Shown piece after piece: positions 13,921 to 26,274 of a stretch of 64,000 nucleotides of DNA. The stretch is taken from the NCBI RefSeq assembly GCF_037975245.1, contig NC_092566.1, positions 2,606,001 to 2,670,000 on the forward strand. The letters are read 5' to 3'. The DNA is from Apostichopus japonicus. Its lineage: Eukaryota > Echinodermata > Holothuroidea > Aspidochirotida > Stichopodidae. The notes under the pieces are model-generated. The model did no database searches. It worked only from the letters and a program-made list of their open reading frames with translations, and was not told the origin of the DNA. How positions within the stretch are numbered: the stretch's first letter is position 1; every line of letters begins with the position of its first letter. Both the position numbers and the translations under genes were made by a program.

Positions 13921-14495
13921 GAATGTGTAAATACCAAAATGGCACGGCTTTAAAAAAGAAAGACGAAAAAAACATTGTTTCGCAAAATTTAAATCTAGAT
14001 GCACTACAACAGCTTTAAATCTAAAGCACTACAACAGATAACTGGAGTAGTACGTGGTACATATGAATTGATTCGGTACGTTTTCGTTGTAACCTAAGCG
14101 GATCTGATCTCGCAATTACACACGCCGTGCAAGGACGAAAAGAGAAAAGACACAGAGAAAATGGTCCTCATAAACCAGATAATTACCAAAACGTGAATTT
14201 TGAGTAAGAAAGCCACATTGTCAGGATTAACCTATATACACAAATTGTAAAGTATTACATTATTGCACATGACGATGGAAACCAAGCGCAAGTAAACGAC
14301 CCATTTCTCCGACGGTAAAATCAAATCATGTATTGACACTTGAAACTTGACAATGGAGATAAACCTCACAGTTTTGAACTATTTATATCCAGGGACATTT
14401 GTCAGTCTTTAGCGTATAAAAAGATTGCAAAAACTAACCCCATTCACCACATTTCTATGTGTATTTCTTTTTCAGCTGAATTCGATTAAAAACTA

Positions 14496-14505
14496 TATAA
14501 AAGGC
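14496..14505 (+). promoter_or_regulatory. TATA-box-like sequence, copy 2
   Basis: TATAAAAGGC in the second copy of the duplicated unit; about 200 bp upstream of the AATAAA signal at 14704. Confidence 0.35.
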
Positions 14506-15236
14506 GAATGTGTAAATACCAAAATGGCACGGATTTAAAAAAGAAAGACGAAAAAAACATTGTTTCGCAAAATTTAAATCTAGATGCTCTTCCAGCATCC
14601 CTAGGTAAGATACAAATGTTGGAATGAATCATCAATATGACTAGTAATGTACTTTGGGTTTTTTACGACTTGTGTGAGTACCACAATTTCCGTTTTATGG
14701 AATAATAAAGTTTTACTTTACTTTACTTAAGATATGGGTCTGTACACAGTTTACCAACTTGTATGTTCAAGACAACCAGAAAAAGCATGAAGGTGCCATC
14801 TCAAGCAAAGAAAACCAACATTTTCCTGACCCAAGCCTTGTCTCTGGTGGGACTGAGGTCATACTCCCTGCCCACTCAACGATACTCCCTAAGTATGGCG
14901 GTCAGTTAACATTGCTATGTTGTCCCTTAGGGTACATGGAGGGGACAACAGGCTGAGAATCTAGGCTCTATATGACTATTAAGTTTTTCTTAGACAAAAT
15001 TTTAACTTCAGCAGATTCCTCCATGGAGAGTTGGGTTAGACTAAAGAAAACTGCATGAAGAGTGTGGTAGATCTATATATACTACAGAGTGTTAATGTGT
15101 GCAAAGCTACAACCTACAGGCCTCGTAAATTTAAAGGCACTAATTATATAGAAACTAATTACACAATAGTCTGGTGAGAAACGATGCAAATGAATGTAAA
15201 TAGACTTGTTGTAGCTGAGAGATTGCGATGTCTTAC

Positions 15237-15331
15237 CCTTGTTGTTATACACGTCCAGATAGTTGGGGGCAGAAAACAATGTAATCAGCACAGGGAATCC
15301 TGTCGTGAGGCTCTTTCTGTACATGCGATAC
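15237..15331 (-). CDS. PPP3C: Calcineurin A, internal exon 5 of 7 in window
   Basis: This exon encodes about residues 288-318: [20 protein letters not shown] followed by [11 protein letters not shown]. The [12 protein letters not shown] segment is the conserved loop near the active site (L7 loop); Tyr311 and Leu312 also belong to the surface contacted by FKBP12-FK506 and cyclophilin-cyclosporin in known structures. The exon is 95 nt, begins with the last base of Gly287 after a cttacag acceptor, and ends with the first base of Ala319 before a gtaaga donor. Substitutions from the vertebrate form are conservative ([13 protein letters not shown] for SQTTGFPSLITIF). Confidence 0.97.
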
Positions 15332-17147
15332 CTGTAAGACATAGAGAAGAAAAAAAGAACTCTTAATTAGATATTCAAATGAAAAAAAAAATTAACTGAA
15401 AATGAAACAAGGTCGACAACAGTTATTGATTTGCTCATGTAATTATTGAAGAGCAAGTAATTTATTTTAACTATACTACTTCTTTTAATATTTTTTAATT
15501 GAATTAAACTGAGAACAATGGATTAATCGGTTGAGCAGCCTTCGCTTTTTTTGAAGGCAACCTGTAAAACTGGTCTCTATCTTTGAAACAGCTTTTATGC
15601 TATGAAATTAGAGACCTGGTCTGCATAAACACTGAGCAAACTTACTGAAGGAAGAAAGAGCTACTATTACTCCAGTCCAGACCCATACTGTATATTTAAG
15701 GCTCTGCTTCAGTCTACTACAGAATGCATCATAAGTAAACCTTGCCTTTAATACTTGGCCTTTATACAATTGACTGCACTAAGATTATTTCTAAAAAAAA
15801 TTGAAGTATAATTTCCAGACATCAAAGATGATGAAAAAAAAACATGCTATACACCAAAGACTTTTACTCTACTCATGACTTCTTGGAGACATCTGAGCTG
15901 GTAAAAGCTCTCACATACAAGTTCACACTTGACTCAATGGTAACTTGTACTTTTGTGATGATATAAAACTTATAGAAACTTGATGAACCCATTCAGAAAA
16001 GGTTCAAGCTCCTGATCTACTATGTAAAGATCAAGGCTTTCATGGGTACTTATGTTCAGATTGTAAAAGTGATATGTTAATCCATTCTTCCCTTCCATCG
16101 CCCCCAACCCCAACCAACCCTTAATTCCTCATCTACTCAACCTCCACCACTCCCTTGCATCCACCTCATACAAAATGACAGAACCACACTAGTCTTCGTT
16201 AATAGTATAACAATATTCAAAACAATTTTATTTTTTGGTTATCTATTATAAGCCTTTTAAAATCTTTCTTTAAAAATAAGCCCTATTACTTTAAGTCTGT
16301 AATAAATGCGATGAAACAGGTCTCAATATGACTTTTAGCTTTCATACAAGCAGACAGTAGGGATAATAAAAAAACAGAACCAATGTATTTTCCTTCTTTC
16401 TTCTCATTTTCCCGCCTTTTTTCCGCCCAATTTCTTTGGGCTAAGTGCTTCCTCTTAATGACAGAATTAAACCATTTTGCACTCACTAAACAAAGCAAAC
16501 GTACTTTTCAATAGTTGAGCGAGTCCTTATACTTGTAAGAACTACACTGTTTGTCACTTGAGTCATCGCAGTCACCCTATAACACTACACATACAACAGT
16601 ACTATACATCCGTATAGCAGTATACTAGCAGTGAGTAACGATTCAAACGCTGCCAGAATTATTACAGTCCATATAGTAATGCTCAGCTAACTAAGTCACG
16701 GTAAAGGGTTTAAGAAATGACGGAGCTAATTAAAGGTAGGGCTTGGCTTCCTCCTCTAAGTACTTTATAAATGCACCGAGAACCAACACATGCGAGAAGA
16801 GAGTAAACACAAGTTAGTTTTATTTGATATTCTGCGAGTGCAAGTCAATGAATGTTACAGTAGCTAATGATTACACAGATGGGGGGGGGGAGCTCATAAG
16901 AATAATTAAGCGTTTGTTTTTTTGCAAGAAGCAACACTGTCCTGGTGGTCTGTTAATGAAACTGTTTGTTACACTGTCGACACGTAAAGTAGCATGTGCT
17001 TTGCAGATGAAAATCTTTGCTGATAAGGCTTACAACAATTTGAGTTTCTTCTTCTTGTTTTAATTTTTTAAGTGTGACAGAATTTTGGTTACATTTGACT
17101 ATTTTTGATGCAGAATATTTGTGGCAGTGACAACATTTATATCTCTA

Positions 17148-17172
17148 TTTTTTTTTTTTTTTTTTTTTTTTT
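17148..17172. repeat. Poly-T run of 25
   Basis: Uninterrupted run of T on the plus strand (poly-A on the sense strand of the host gene). It could be the tail of an old retroposed copy on the minus strand, but no body was recognised next to it. Confidence 0.9.
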
Positions 17173-17430
17173 ATGCTGTTAATTATACTAAAATGTTATA
17201 TCAATAGAGCTCATTTCAGCTTGAATAGCCAATTTTCTTTTTAAACAATCTAGGCAAGTGCCCTGGTATTATAAATTGTAATTTTATTTTGAGAAATACC
17301 AGACAAAATTTGCTGACAGAACTCAAAAAGCTGCTGTAGGTTTCACATTTACTCTGCAACAAAGACTTTGTTTGCAAATCAAGCAGTATTGTGTTACAAT
17401 TAAATAGTCTACTAAGGAATATACTTCTCC

Positions 17431-17590
17431 TCATTCTAAACATTGGGGTACTTGTACTCTTACCACAGCCTACTTAATGAGTTCATTCTAAACATAGGGT
17501 CAAATGTAGTCTTCCCACAACCTACTGAATATTCATTCATTCTAACCATTGGGGGGCACTTGTAGTCTTACCATAACCTACTCAATATGC
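17431..17590. repeat. Three-copy 51-55-bp imperfect tandem repeat
   Basis: Units begin TCATTCTAA(A/C)CAT, followed by a GGGG stretch, then a TGTA(C/G)TCTT block and CCTACT. Starts are at about 17431, 17483 and 17537; the copies differ by substitutions and small indels. Confidence 0.9.
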
Positions 17591-18439
17591 ATTCATTCAT
17601 CTTATACAGCTAAAGCCTATACGTACTTCCTGGCATGGAAACAGTGTAAACGGTCCAGTATTCTAAGATGTTGATATTAGTTGTAACTACACAACAGTAA
17701 AACATTCAACAGTTTTCCTGTTTATGAAAGCAGTAGAAAATCTACCTGGTTTTATATTTCTTCAGATTTAAAGTATTAAGTTTTTTGACACACCTTAGGT
17801 TTTTGCATCATTGTAAACTGGAAGGATTATTTCAGCATGTGCAGGGTACGAAAGAGTTATTTTGATATATTCCACCAACTGCCAAGGCCAAGAATATAAC
17901 CTTTTAATAAATTTAATACCACCTAAATATGATTACAATTACTTTCATGGTGAAAACAGGTATTAAAACACATTGTTATTGATCATTTATAGTTCTTAGC
18001 TTGGTTTGATGATAAGGAAGGGAAACAATGTATACAATTTCTTCTATAGTATATCCCAAGGGTGGCAATTTCTGATAAGTCTAATAACAGCTAGGCTACC
18101 TGTAGCTATCATCATGCACTGTGAAATACACACACACTACAGAGCACATTGTTGAACTAGTCCTCACAGTCGTGGATTTGTACTCTTACTTGCTTGGGAC
18201 ATATTGGAAGCTTGAATAGGTACCAGCAGGCTTCCACAATAAAGCTCACCAACTCTCCATTGGCGAGTAGAATTTTAGCTTTGGCAAATATAAAATATGC
18301 AATACGCTCGACATTTCAGTGAGTGACTCGTGGACTAGGCAAACACACAAATACTAGCAAGACTTTTGTTGCAAACATTTCACAGTTCAATGATAAAGTC
18401 AGTAAATTAAGTACTCATACTTTTGCTTAGAGCCTTGTA

Positions 18440-18725
18440 CTCATATTCACAACAATGGGAATACTACTTGTAGTATATAATACTCATAACAATGGGAATT
18501 CTACTTGTAGTAATACTCATAACAATGGTAATTCTACTTGTACTCATACTCATAACAATGGTAATTCTACTTGTAGTAATACTCATAACAATGTGAATTC
18601 TACTTGTACTCATACTCATGACAATGGGAATTCTACTTATATTCATACTCATGACAATGGGAATTATACTTATATTCATACTCATGACAATGGGAATTCT
18701 ACTTGTACTCATACTCATGACATTG
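18440..18725. repeat. 33-bp minisatellite, about 9 copies
   Basis: CAATGG-type cores recur at 18490, 18523, 18556, 18589, 18622, 18655, 18688 and 18721, a strict 33-bp step after the first unit. Because 33 is a multiple of three, open frames run through on both strands (for example THNNGNSTC repeats), but these are by-products of the repeat. Variants TTGTAGTAA, TTGTACTCA and TTATATTCA mark sub-types. Confidence 0.97.
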
Positions 18726-21223
18726 CAATCATACTATACATTTGATATATAGAGTTATAATGTACTTCTAGGTAAAGCTTTGAATCTCACAGGAAAACAG
18801 AATTTTCTCCTCCCTTCATATTTTGAAACTTTGCTCTGCCAGTGATCTTCTGAGACTTAACAGTTTTCTTTTTTTTTTGTCTAAAACATGTCATGTTTTT
18901 CATGTTTATATTCAGATATGTATAATCATCTCTATGGCATTAAACAGAGGCAATGTGAAATACCTGTATGTAGAACATTAATGGGTGAAATATTATTCTC
19001 CCTCCATTTGTATTTATCTGGAACATCAATTTTATGTCAACTGAATAATTGCCATACTTCAAAGTGCTTACATGCAATTTAAGTTCAATGAGAATAAAGA
19101 AAGAATGAAAAAGAAAGCCCTTTTAGTTTGTGGAGTAATGGGACTTTTGAGAGGAATTAAACGTTACTTCTGGATTAAACTTTTTTTTGAGAAGAAATCA
19201 ATGTATTTAATGATTCATGAACATGGTTCATTTACATTTTACACAAGAGGAGTTTGTAGGTTAATGGAATTATATTAAAATAATTAAGCAGCTGTTTCGG
19301 ATGACTTCAAGAAATTTTCAGCAGTTTTCCTTTTGTTCTAATAATCCCAAACCTTATCACAGTTTTGGATATTAATGAGCGACGAGCAGCTGTCCATCCA
19401 TCTCCTCACAACACATAGTAATATGGGTCATCACCCCTGTACTTGTCAAGTTTCCAATCAAGTAACAAAGATAAAGTCTAAAATTTCAAAATTTTACAAC
19501 TTATTGATTACAGTAGCTAACGCATAAATGTGTCCTGGAGAAAAACATATTGGGGGTATTGCATCAAATTCATTTCTTTATTACTCATTAAATGTTCTTT
19601 TTGGTGAAAAACATCTAAGAGGATAGTCCCATACATGGATTTAACTGAGCATTTTCTTCCCAACAGAAAACCATGAAGTATTTGGTAAACGAGTTCACCA
19701 AATGCGAAAAGGTACTTGAAAACATGAATGTGGGTTGAAGAGAGAGAAAGTAGTACTCATATGAAAGCTCAATAGACTATGGTGACAGTTTAATCCGTAC
19801 CGGCTTTCCAAAGGACTAATGTTAGGTTCTAACCGAGAAAAAAATTGCAATTATGCTTTAAAGGATGCAAATTAGTTCTATGCTATCCACTGAAAGGGAA
19901 AGTACAACCTATATGTATTCATAAGACAAGTATAATGAATATATTATCAGCTTTAGAATGAATATTTCTCATCTTAGCCAGAAGGACTTGTACATCAAAA
20001 AGTCAAGATTGCCGTTTTTTTCATGTTTTTTTTTCCGCAGCAATGGAGTCTTGTAGCCATGAAGCATCTTCCTTGGGAGTAGAGTTTCGTAAATATGATC
20101 GGTATAGTACCCTATCGGCTAGGGAGTGATATGAAATATAGTATCTTCAAGTTTCTCGTTTAACAGTTTCTCTGCGTGGGTGCAGCATGTACAAAGAGTC
20201 CTCACGATATCACATGTCAGCTGGCACCCTTGCAAATAAGTAGTGGATAGTATTAAAACACACCAACCAATAAATGTAACCGGCATTTACAAAGTCATGA
20301 ACTCACTCAATTGTAGTTCTACTGTGGCACTGATGGCCAAGTCTCACATTATAAGTATCCCATTAACATACGGCAACAGCACTAACGGGCGACTGAATAT
20401 CTACAGAACTGGTGAAAATGTGGCGAGAAAAGGGCTTATTTGTTCCACGATTGTTTTGTCACATTCTCACATAAAGATACAAAATGTATGATTTCAAATA
20501 TACTTACATAGGCCATGGAATGGGAGTACCTTACCTATCAACTGACTTTATAGTTGACATTGTTTACTCAATTTGGTACCCCTTTCACACCCGACCCAGT
20601 GCAACTTTTTAATGGTAGTCAGGTGACCAACAACCAACATCAGCTGAGTAGGCTATCCAGTGGACGTCCACTTGTTAACATCAAATTCAAATTGCCTTGT
20701 AACTAAAAACCACCCAATATGTAAACTGATAAATCAGTATCACCCTCAAAGAGATGTTCTATTCACCAAACCTACACATCTCTCTCCTCCAGTGTACGTA
20801 TTGGTCATTGTTATTGTGGTACATTTTATTGGACAACCAAGTCTGCTATTTGGGATATGACCACAGTGTAAGGTACAGTATGACTGTCCCAGGGACAACC
20901 AGACTAACTTCATAAAATTTGTCACATTTGATGTAGCCCTCCCGCCCCTCCCTCCCTCCTTCTGGTCCTCTACAAGTTTTCAATTTCTTTCATATTTTAG
21001 CACCTGCAGTAAACATTGAAAACAATTTCACACCTTGGTATAAAACTTCTGGGCTGATAGATTTTCTCAAGTTTTTGTTAAGTTTAAGAAATGTTTCTGC
21101 AGTGCCCTACCATATGTATTGCACACCTATCATAGTGGTTAGGTCAACTTTGTCATCCTTTCTTGCGATCATGAATAACGCGGCAAATCAAAAGGGGTCG
21201 TCTGCGTTGCTGACAGAGGGATG

Positions 21224-21439
21224 CCCTTACAGAGAAACAAGCTTGCGATAGCTTGTATTTAAAGCTTGCTGCATGCTGACATCTATCGCACCCAGCCACG
21301 CTAGCGTGCGCAATCTTATTTGGTCTGCTTGGACAAGCATATTTTGGAAAACTTGTGCAAGCTTGCATGCATGCTTAAATCGCAATCTTATGTGCGTTTC
21401 AACTGCAAGCATGCTGCAAGCTGGTCTTTTCGGTAAGGG
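21224..21439. mobile_element. Small fold-back element (216 bp), MITE-like
   Basis: Ends read CCCTTACAGAGAAACAAGC on the left and, in reverse complement, CCCTTACCGAAAAGACCAGC on the right. Inner arms (AGCTTGCTGCATGCTGACA at about 21262 against its imperfect complement near 21404-21423) continue the pairing. The element is richer in GC than its surroundings and full of GCATGC and AAGCTTG words. No clear target duplication was seen, so the superfamily is not assigned. Confidence 0.5.
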
Positions 21440-22706
21440 TCAGAAGAAGGGCTGGGAAGAGGGATCACTGGGAAGCAGAAAGAGATCAAAACCTACATCC
21501 ATAGGTGAGACAGGATGTCAGAGCTTAAGCACATGCATTTGTATTAACAGAGTTTTTGACACTCTTAAGACAACCTAGGGACTGGATGGACTTATACACA
21601 TTACATATATCACAAAATCTCATTTATGGATTTTTTTATGAAATTTGTTAGCTAGTATGTTTTTACCTCATTATTTGCACAACTTGCTTCAATGCTGTTT
21701 GGCACCATCAGCTATCATGTTTTTTGTCCCCTCTCCCTTGACACTTTCTTTCCTCTTTGAGTGATAAAGTAAAAGCAAATTACTGTGGCCTAAGTGCAAG
21801 ATGCTTTTTTGCTGAAAGCAGTTTTCTTATGGATTTTGAGACTGAGCTAAGCGATAACACATGCAAAATTGATACCAGTTGCGTCTTGGTAGATCAGGAA
21901 AGTGCGTCAGTGTAGTAGGAGACAGGTAAAGTGAGGGGTAAAGTAAATAACTTCATCTTCTTTGTTCACAGGTACATCTCAGTGATACTTGTAAACAGAT
22001 CTATGCTAAAACAGAAGGACATGTACGGCTATGAGACATTTCCGTGGATTGTCCATCTCCTTTCAAATATTCTTTACAGATAGATTCTTTACTTTTTCAT
22101 TTCTCACTTGTCTCTCTACTTCTTCTAATATTTGTGCAGCTCACATGTCAGAATGTACTTTACACTCATAACAGTTTACACAGGATACTCTGTCGAAAAA
22201 TCCGCAAAAACCCAAACCGCGATGACAGTGGTACGGTAAACGTGACTGGATCGAATGTTAGGAAAAACACCGGATGAGTGTGGTTGGAAAAGAAACTTGA
22301 GATAATTCCTAATATTGCCAAAACATTAATAATAATATTGAACCTGTATGATTTTCTCTCTGTTAGAAAATCCATAACAGAGTCAACAGGATGGAAAGCA
22401 AGTTACTTTATAATCCTTGGGCTTTAATACCAAAGGTGACATTTCAGAATCAATATAGTAACAGCCTTCGATAGAGTCAGCTTTTGTAACCAGAAATTGA
22501 TTTCAGTACTCCGACACAAGACTAGCTTTACACTTTATGATGGAAATGAAAAGGTTTCAGAAATGGTTTCATCGCAGACATCATCTGAGGGAGAGAGAGC
22601 AGTGTTCCTGTGTGCTTTCATTGTGATTCTTGATTATATCCAGATCTATTACAATTCATAATTCATACAATTCATAATCATGGACGTTAAATATGAATGT
22701 GAGAGA

Positions 22707-22773
22707 CTGACTTCGGTCAGCTTGCGGCTTTGATAAGCCAACGAGGCTTCTTCGCGAGTTCCTGCTTGCAGGA
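22707..22773. other. Cluster of three perfect 5-bp hairpins, unknown
   Basis: CTGAC-TTCG-GTCAG (22707-22720), GGCTT-TGAT-AAGCC (22726-22739) and TCCTG-CTTG-CAGGA (22760-22773) follow one another in 67 bp, each with a four-base loop. The surrounding intron is AT-rich while this patch is GC-rich. It could be part of a repeat family or a structured RNA segment. I do not recognise it. Confidence 0.4.
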
Positions 22774-23536
22774 GGATCTAAACTACATCCATACATACTT
22801 TATATTGCATCACAGACAATGGTTTGGAAGATCTTTGAATTTTAAATGGGGTTGCTCAGTATATATATATATATATTTTTTTTTTATTCTTTGTCCAGAG
22901 TCCTGAATTACTGTCAGGCACTATAAGTAGTATAAATGCTAAAATATTAAGAAAACAAAGGACAAAATGATGAATTATGTACATCCAAAAATATGATACT
23001 ATTTTAAACATTTCCCTGCAAATCATTCAAACATAAAATCCTCATTTATGTGATAATCTTAGATTATTTTAATCTAACATTCATTATGCAAGATTTCAGC
23101 AATTTTGTTTACTCTAAATGTAAGCACACCCCACGCCCCCCCCCCCCCCCGTTGGTTTCTTTCTTTTTCATCTTTTGCTCCTCTTCCCCCTGTTGGTTTC
23201 TTTCTTCTCTCCATCCCTTGTCTACTAATCCTCTTACATCTTTCTCTTTTGTGTTCACCCTGCTCATTAACCTGTCTCTATTCTGTGTGCATTTGCACTT
23301 TCTGTTACTGTTACTTGTCATTCAGCCTCTGAAGAAGATCCTGCTAGGACTTTTACATTCTCTTACACAGGCTCTTTAATGGATGAGCAGTTTGCTAACA
23401 GTTTTGTATTATTTTAAATGAAAACTCATCAACTCAGTACTTGTTCCGTTTTGATGCGATTTGATTTGTTTTGTTAAGCGTCTAACTCAGCTGCTTCTTG
23501 TTTCTAATTTGGTACTATATAATTCCACTGTTGTAA

Positions 23537-23560
23537 TTATTATTATTATTATTATAATTA
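23537..23560. repeat. ATT microsatellite
   Basis: Run of TAT/ATT trinucleotides, plus short flanking imperfect units. Such runs often terminate retroposed elements, but no body was recognised here. Confidence 0.85.
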
Positions 23561-24636
23561 TATGATCTAAAACATAATAATTCCAATTTTGTTGTGTTTT
23601 GTCCGCATATTACTATGTATGTAAGTATATCTACTTACCCTACTAATAGTCGTTGGCACGGAAACCACTTAGATTTTAATGACATTTTAATGACTCCTGA
23701 AGCTATATCCACCGAGGAACCCATGATATAATTACAACCATTAGATCTCTAGACCAAATTAGCTATCAATTAAAAACCAAAGCAATCCAAACAATGCTTC
23801 AAGAAACAGCCAAGTTTCCCCGACCATCCTAAACTTCCGTGTCACGTTTGTGAATTTCTCTTCAAATAAGCGCAAATAGGCAAATGTCTATATGCAGCAG
23901 AGATCTTTCAAGGGCTTTTAAAGGAGGATAGGGCAAGGAAATGAATATTGACAAATCCTCTTCTTAAAGCTGAAACCCTCTGAGATTGTCAGTGTGTGAA
24001 GTCATCCCGGTTTTTCCATTAAAAAGACGGATTCTTTTGTCAAATCTTGAGATATTTAACCAGTCACACGAGACGACAAATCCACTCTCTGGGATGCATG
24101 AAAAGCGCGAGAGAGCAGAGTCCTACAGAGGCATTTACATATATCTGAATGGCAAACATTCCACCCAGATCAACCACAATTTGCATTTAAATGATATTTG
24201 GGTGTTCAACGCTTCAGCAGGTAGTATCATATGTTTGCACTGCGGTCGAGGTATGAAGTACTCCCCTCTGACAGATCTCCCGCTGAATCGAGGCGTTATG
24301 ATTATAACGACAGGTCGGCTACCTCAGCTAGACCATAGATTTTAGTGTGCGATCATCGTGACTTATCGTCGTCACAGGCAAATACCACGATGAATAACTT
24401 CATCTCTGATGATCCAATGTACCATCAAATTAACAATTCCTGCTTCATCTAGACAACACATAGTGTAATGATAATCATTCTCCAATGAGGTAATGAGACT
24501 AGCATATATCGTCCAATAATCGAGGGACACTGCAATTATCGTCTACCGAAAAAAAAGTTACCACCTACGATAAACGTGTCAAGGTCTTGGTTATCCTTGG
24601 TCATCATTTATCGTGGATAATTTATCTAAGAGCGCA

Positions 24637-24713
24637 CGTTCATTTGGAGTTAAGGTTTAGATGTTTTCAGAACACGGTCATTCGGAGTTAAGCTTTAAAT
24701 GTTTTAGAACACT
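24637..24713. repeat. Two-copy 39-bp direct repeat
   Basis: CATT(T/C)GGAGTTAAG followed by TTTA(G/A)ATGTTTT and AGAACAC appears at about 24640 and 24679. Confidence 0.85.
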
Positions 24714-25605
24714 GATCTACAGGTATCTCTCTCCGTAACACTAACTGTACTATCATTCCACCATCATCCAATGTCATCAAAGTGTGGTCTTAGTTCTGAT
24801 GGTAACACATGACCACTTAAAGGAAGGGTGAAGTGCCTCAAATTATAATCTGCTCCTGTACTGCCCCCCCCCCCCAAAAAAAAAAACTCCCACCACAAAT
24901 GACCCAATTAAGCAAAAGCTTCAAGGCTTGCAAATTCAGAAAACCAGAAAGCAAGTCAGCTTTGTGATTCTTTGCTATACAATTTGCTCAAAATTAAGTA
25001 TATTGTAACTATCTGACTAATGTAGATCAAGTGATCTCTACCTCCGTCAAGGAATGAAAATAACACACACAAAAAAGGAATGTTACATTATATTTGTGGG
25101 ACACCAAACTTTTTTTTGTTGTTAGACTAAATGTTTTTGTAAATTTCCGTCTTTAATGGAGAGCAGGAAGATGGCTGTAATTAACAAAGACCTGGTGTTG
25201 ATATTTAGATCAGAATATCAGGAGATTACAACCCAATGGAGCTCTATTAGTACTGTACACATCCCATAGAATGTTGAATCACCATGACGAGCTGTTACCG
25301 TCTCCTACTACCCATTGGGGAAGTCGTCAACACATCACTTGCCATGCACGCAGACATTTTCTTCCCGTTTACTTCTGTTTTGTTTTGTTTTCCGGTTCGT
25401 AAGAAAGTAAATTTACAATCCACTGCACATTGTAGCGACCACACGCACCGGACTGTCAGGTATTGTAAGATCTTACACAATATTTTAAATTGTAAAATAT
25501 ATGCATGCATGAAATATTGGATCAAAATATGGAATACTCTTCACAACAGTGCAAAAACAAACACAGATGAAACAAATCAAGCATGAGGAGTAACAGTAGC
25601 TAAGA

Positions 25606-25705
25606 TACTTTTAGAGATGGTGGTCTTTGATATTTTAGAGATGGTCTTTTTGATACTTCAGAGATGGTCTTTTTGATTTTTCAGAGATGGACTTTTGGAT
25701 ATTTT
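25606..25705. repeat. Four-copy 23-24-bp tandem repeat
   Basis: AGAGATGG recurs at 25613, 25637, 25660 and 25683, followed by (T)CTTTTTGAT-type sequence. Confidence 0.9.
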
Positions 25706-26225
25706 CAGGACAGCTAATGAAGCAGCCAGATAGTTTTTTGTCACTTTGATGAAGGCAATGGAGGATGAATCTGAATAATTTAAGATCAAAATCAAAATGT
25801 TAGATTTCTTCCTATCATCATCGGTGTTGGCAACCTTGATCACGATTCAGCTAAGAAAGAAAGAAGGGGAAAACATTCTGCTACAGTTATGAACCAGTTT
25901 CCCCAGAGGCAACCAATTCACATCCAACACATACTACTATCACTGAATTATAAACAATAGTACTACATAAGTGTGGTGTCGCTGGAAGCTTTTTTTTTCT
26001 TCCATTTTTTCAGAGCTTGTGAAAAATAAAATTGAGGGTTGTATAGCGCAATGTTCGTTTCAAATGTAAGATAGAGACATGGCTGCAAGCCTCTATTAAG
26101 GGCAAATATGATGAACATTAAAACTAGGTACCAGAATATCTGTACTAGATTCCCAAAATTCGTCAAGCAAGAGCACAAATTCATGGAGGTGAGCACCAGT
26201 ATGGACTCACTGAAAGTCTGTCTAC

Positions 26226-26274
26226 TACTACAACTACTACATCTACTACTACTACTACTACTACTGCTGCTGCT
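26226..26274. repeat. CTA/CTG trinucleotide microsatellite
   Basis: Mostly CTA units with ACA interruptions and three CTG units at the end. It produces a leucine-rich chance frame. Confidence 0.9.

Larger units (their letters stand above)
13436..14587. repeat. 585-bp tandem duplication, two nearly identical copies
   Basis: The sequence from CTAAAGCACTACAACAG (13436) to TAAATCTAGATGC (14002) recurs at exactly +585 (14021-14587). I count about four differences over roughly 566 bp, so the copies are about 99% identical. Between them lies a short scrambled bridge that repeats GCACTACAACAG and TTTAAATCT, as expected from a slippage or unequal-exchange junction. Each copy contains TATAAAAGGC. Confidence 0.95.
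13436..14728 (+). mobile_element. Candidate retroelement with duplicated TATA-type promoter and AATAAA tail
   Basis: Each copy of the 585-bp duplication has a strong TATA box (TATAAAAGGC at 13911-13920 and 14496-14505). After the second copy, a short unique stretch ends in AATAAA (14704-14709) and three TTTAC units (14712-14727), which looks like the 3' end of a retroposed sequence. No coding region, LTR ends or flanking duplication were recognised. It may instead be a duplicated promoter-like sequence of unknown origin. Confidence 0.35.
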
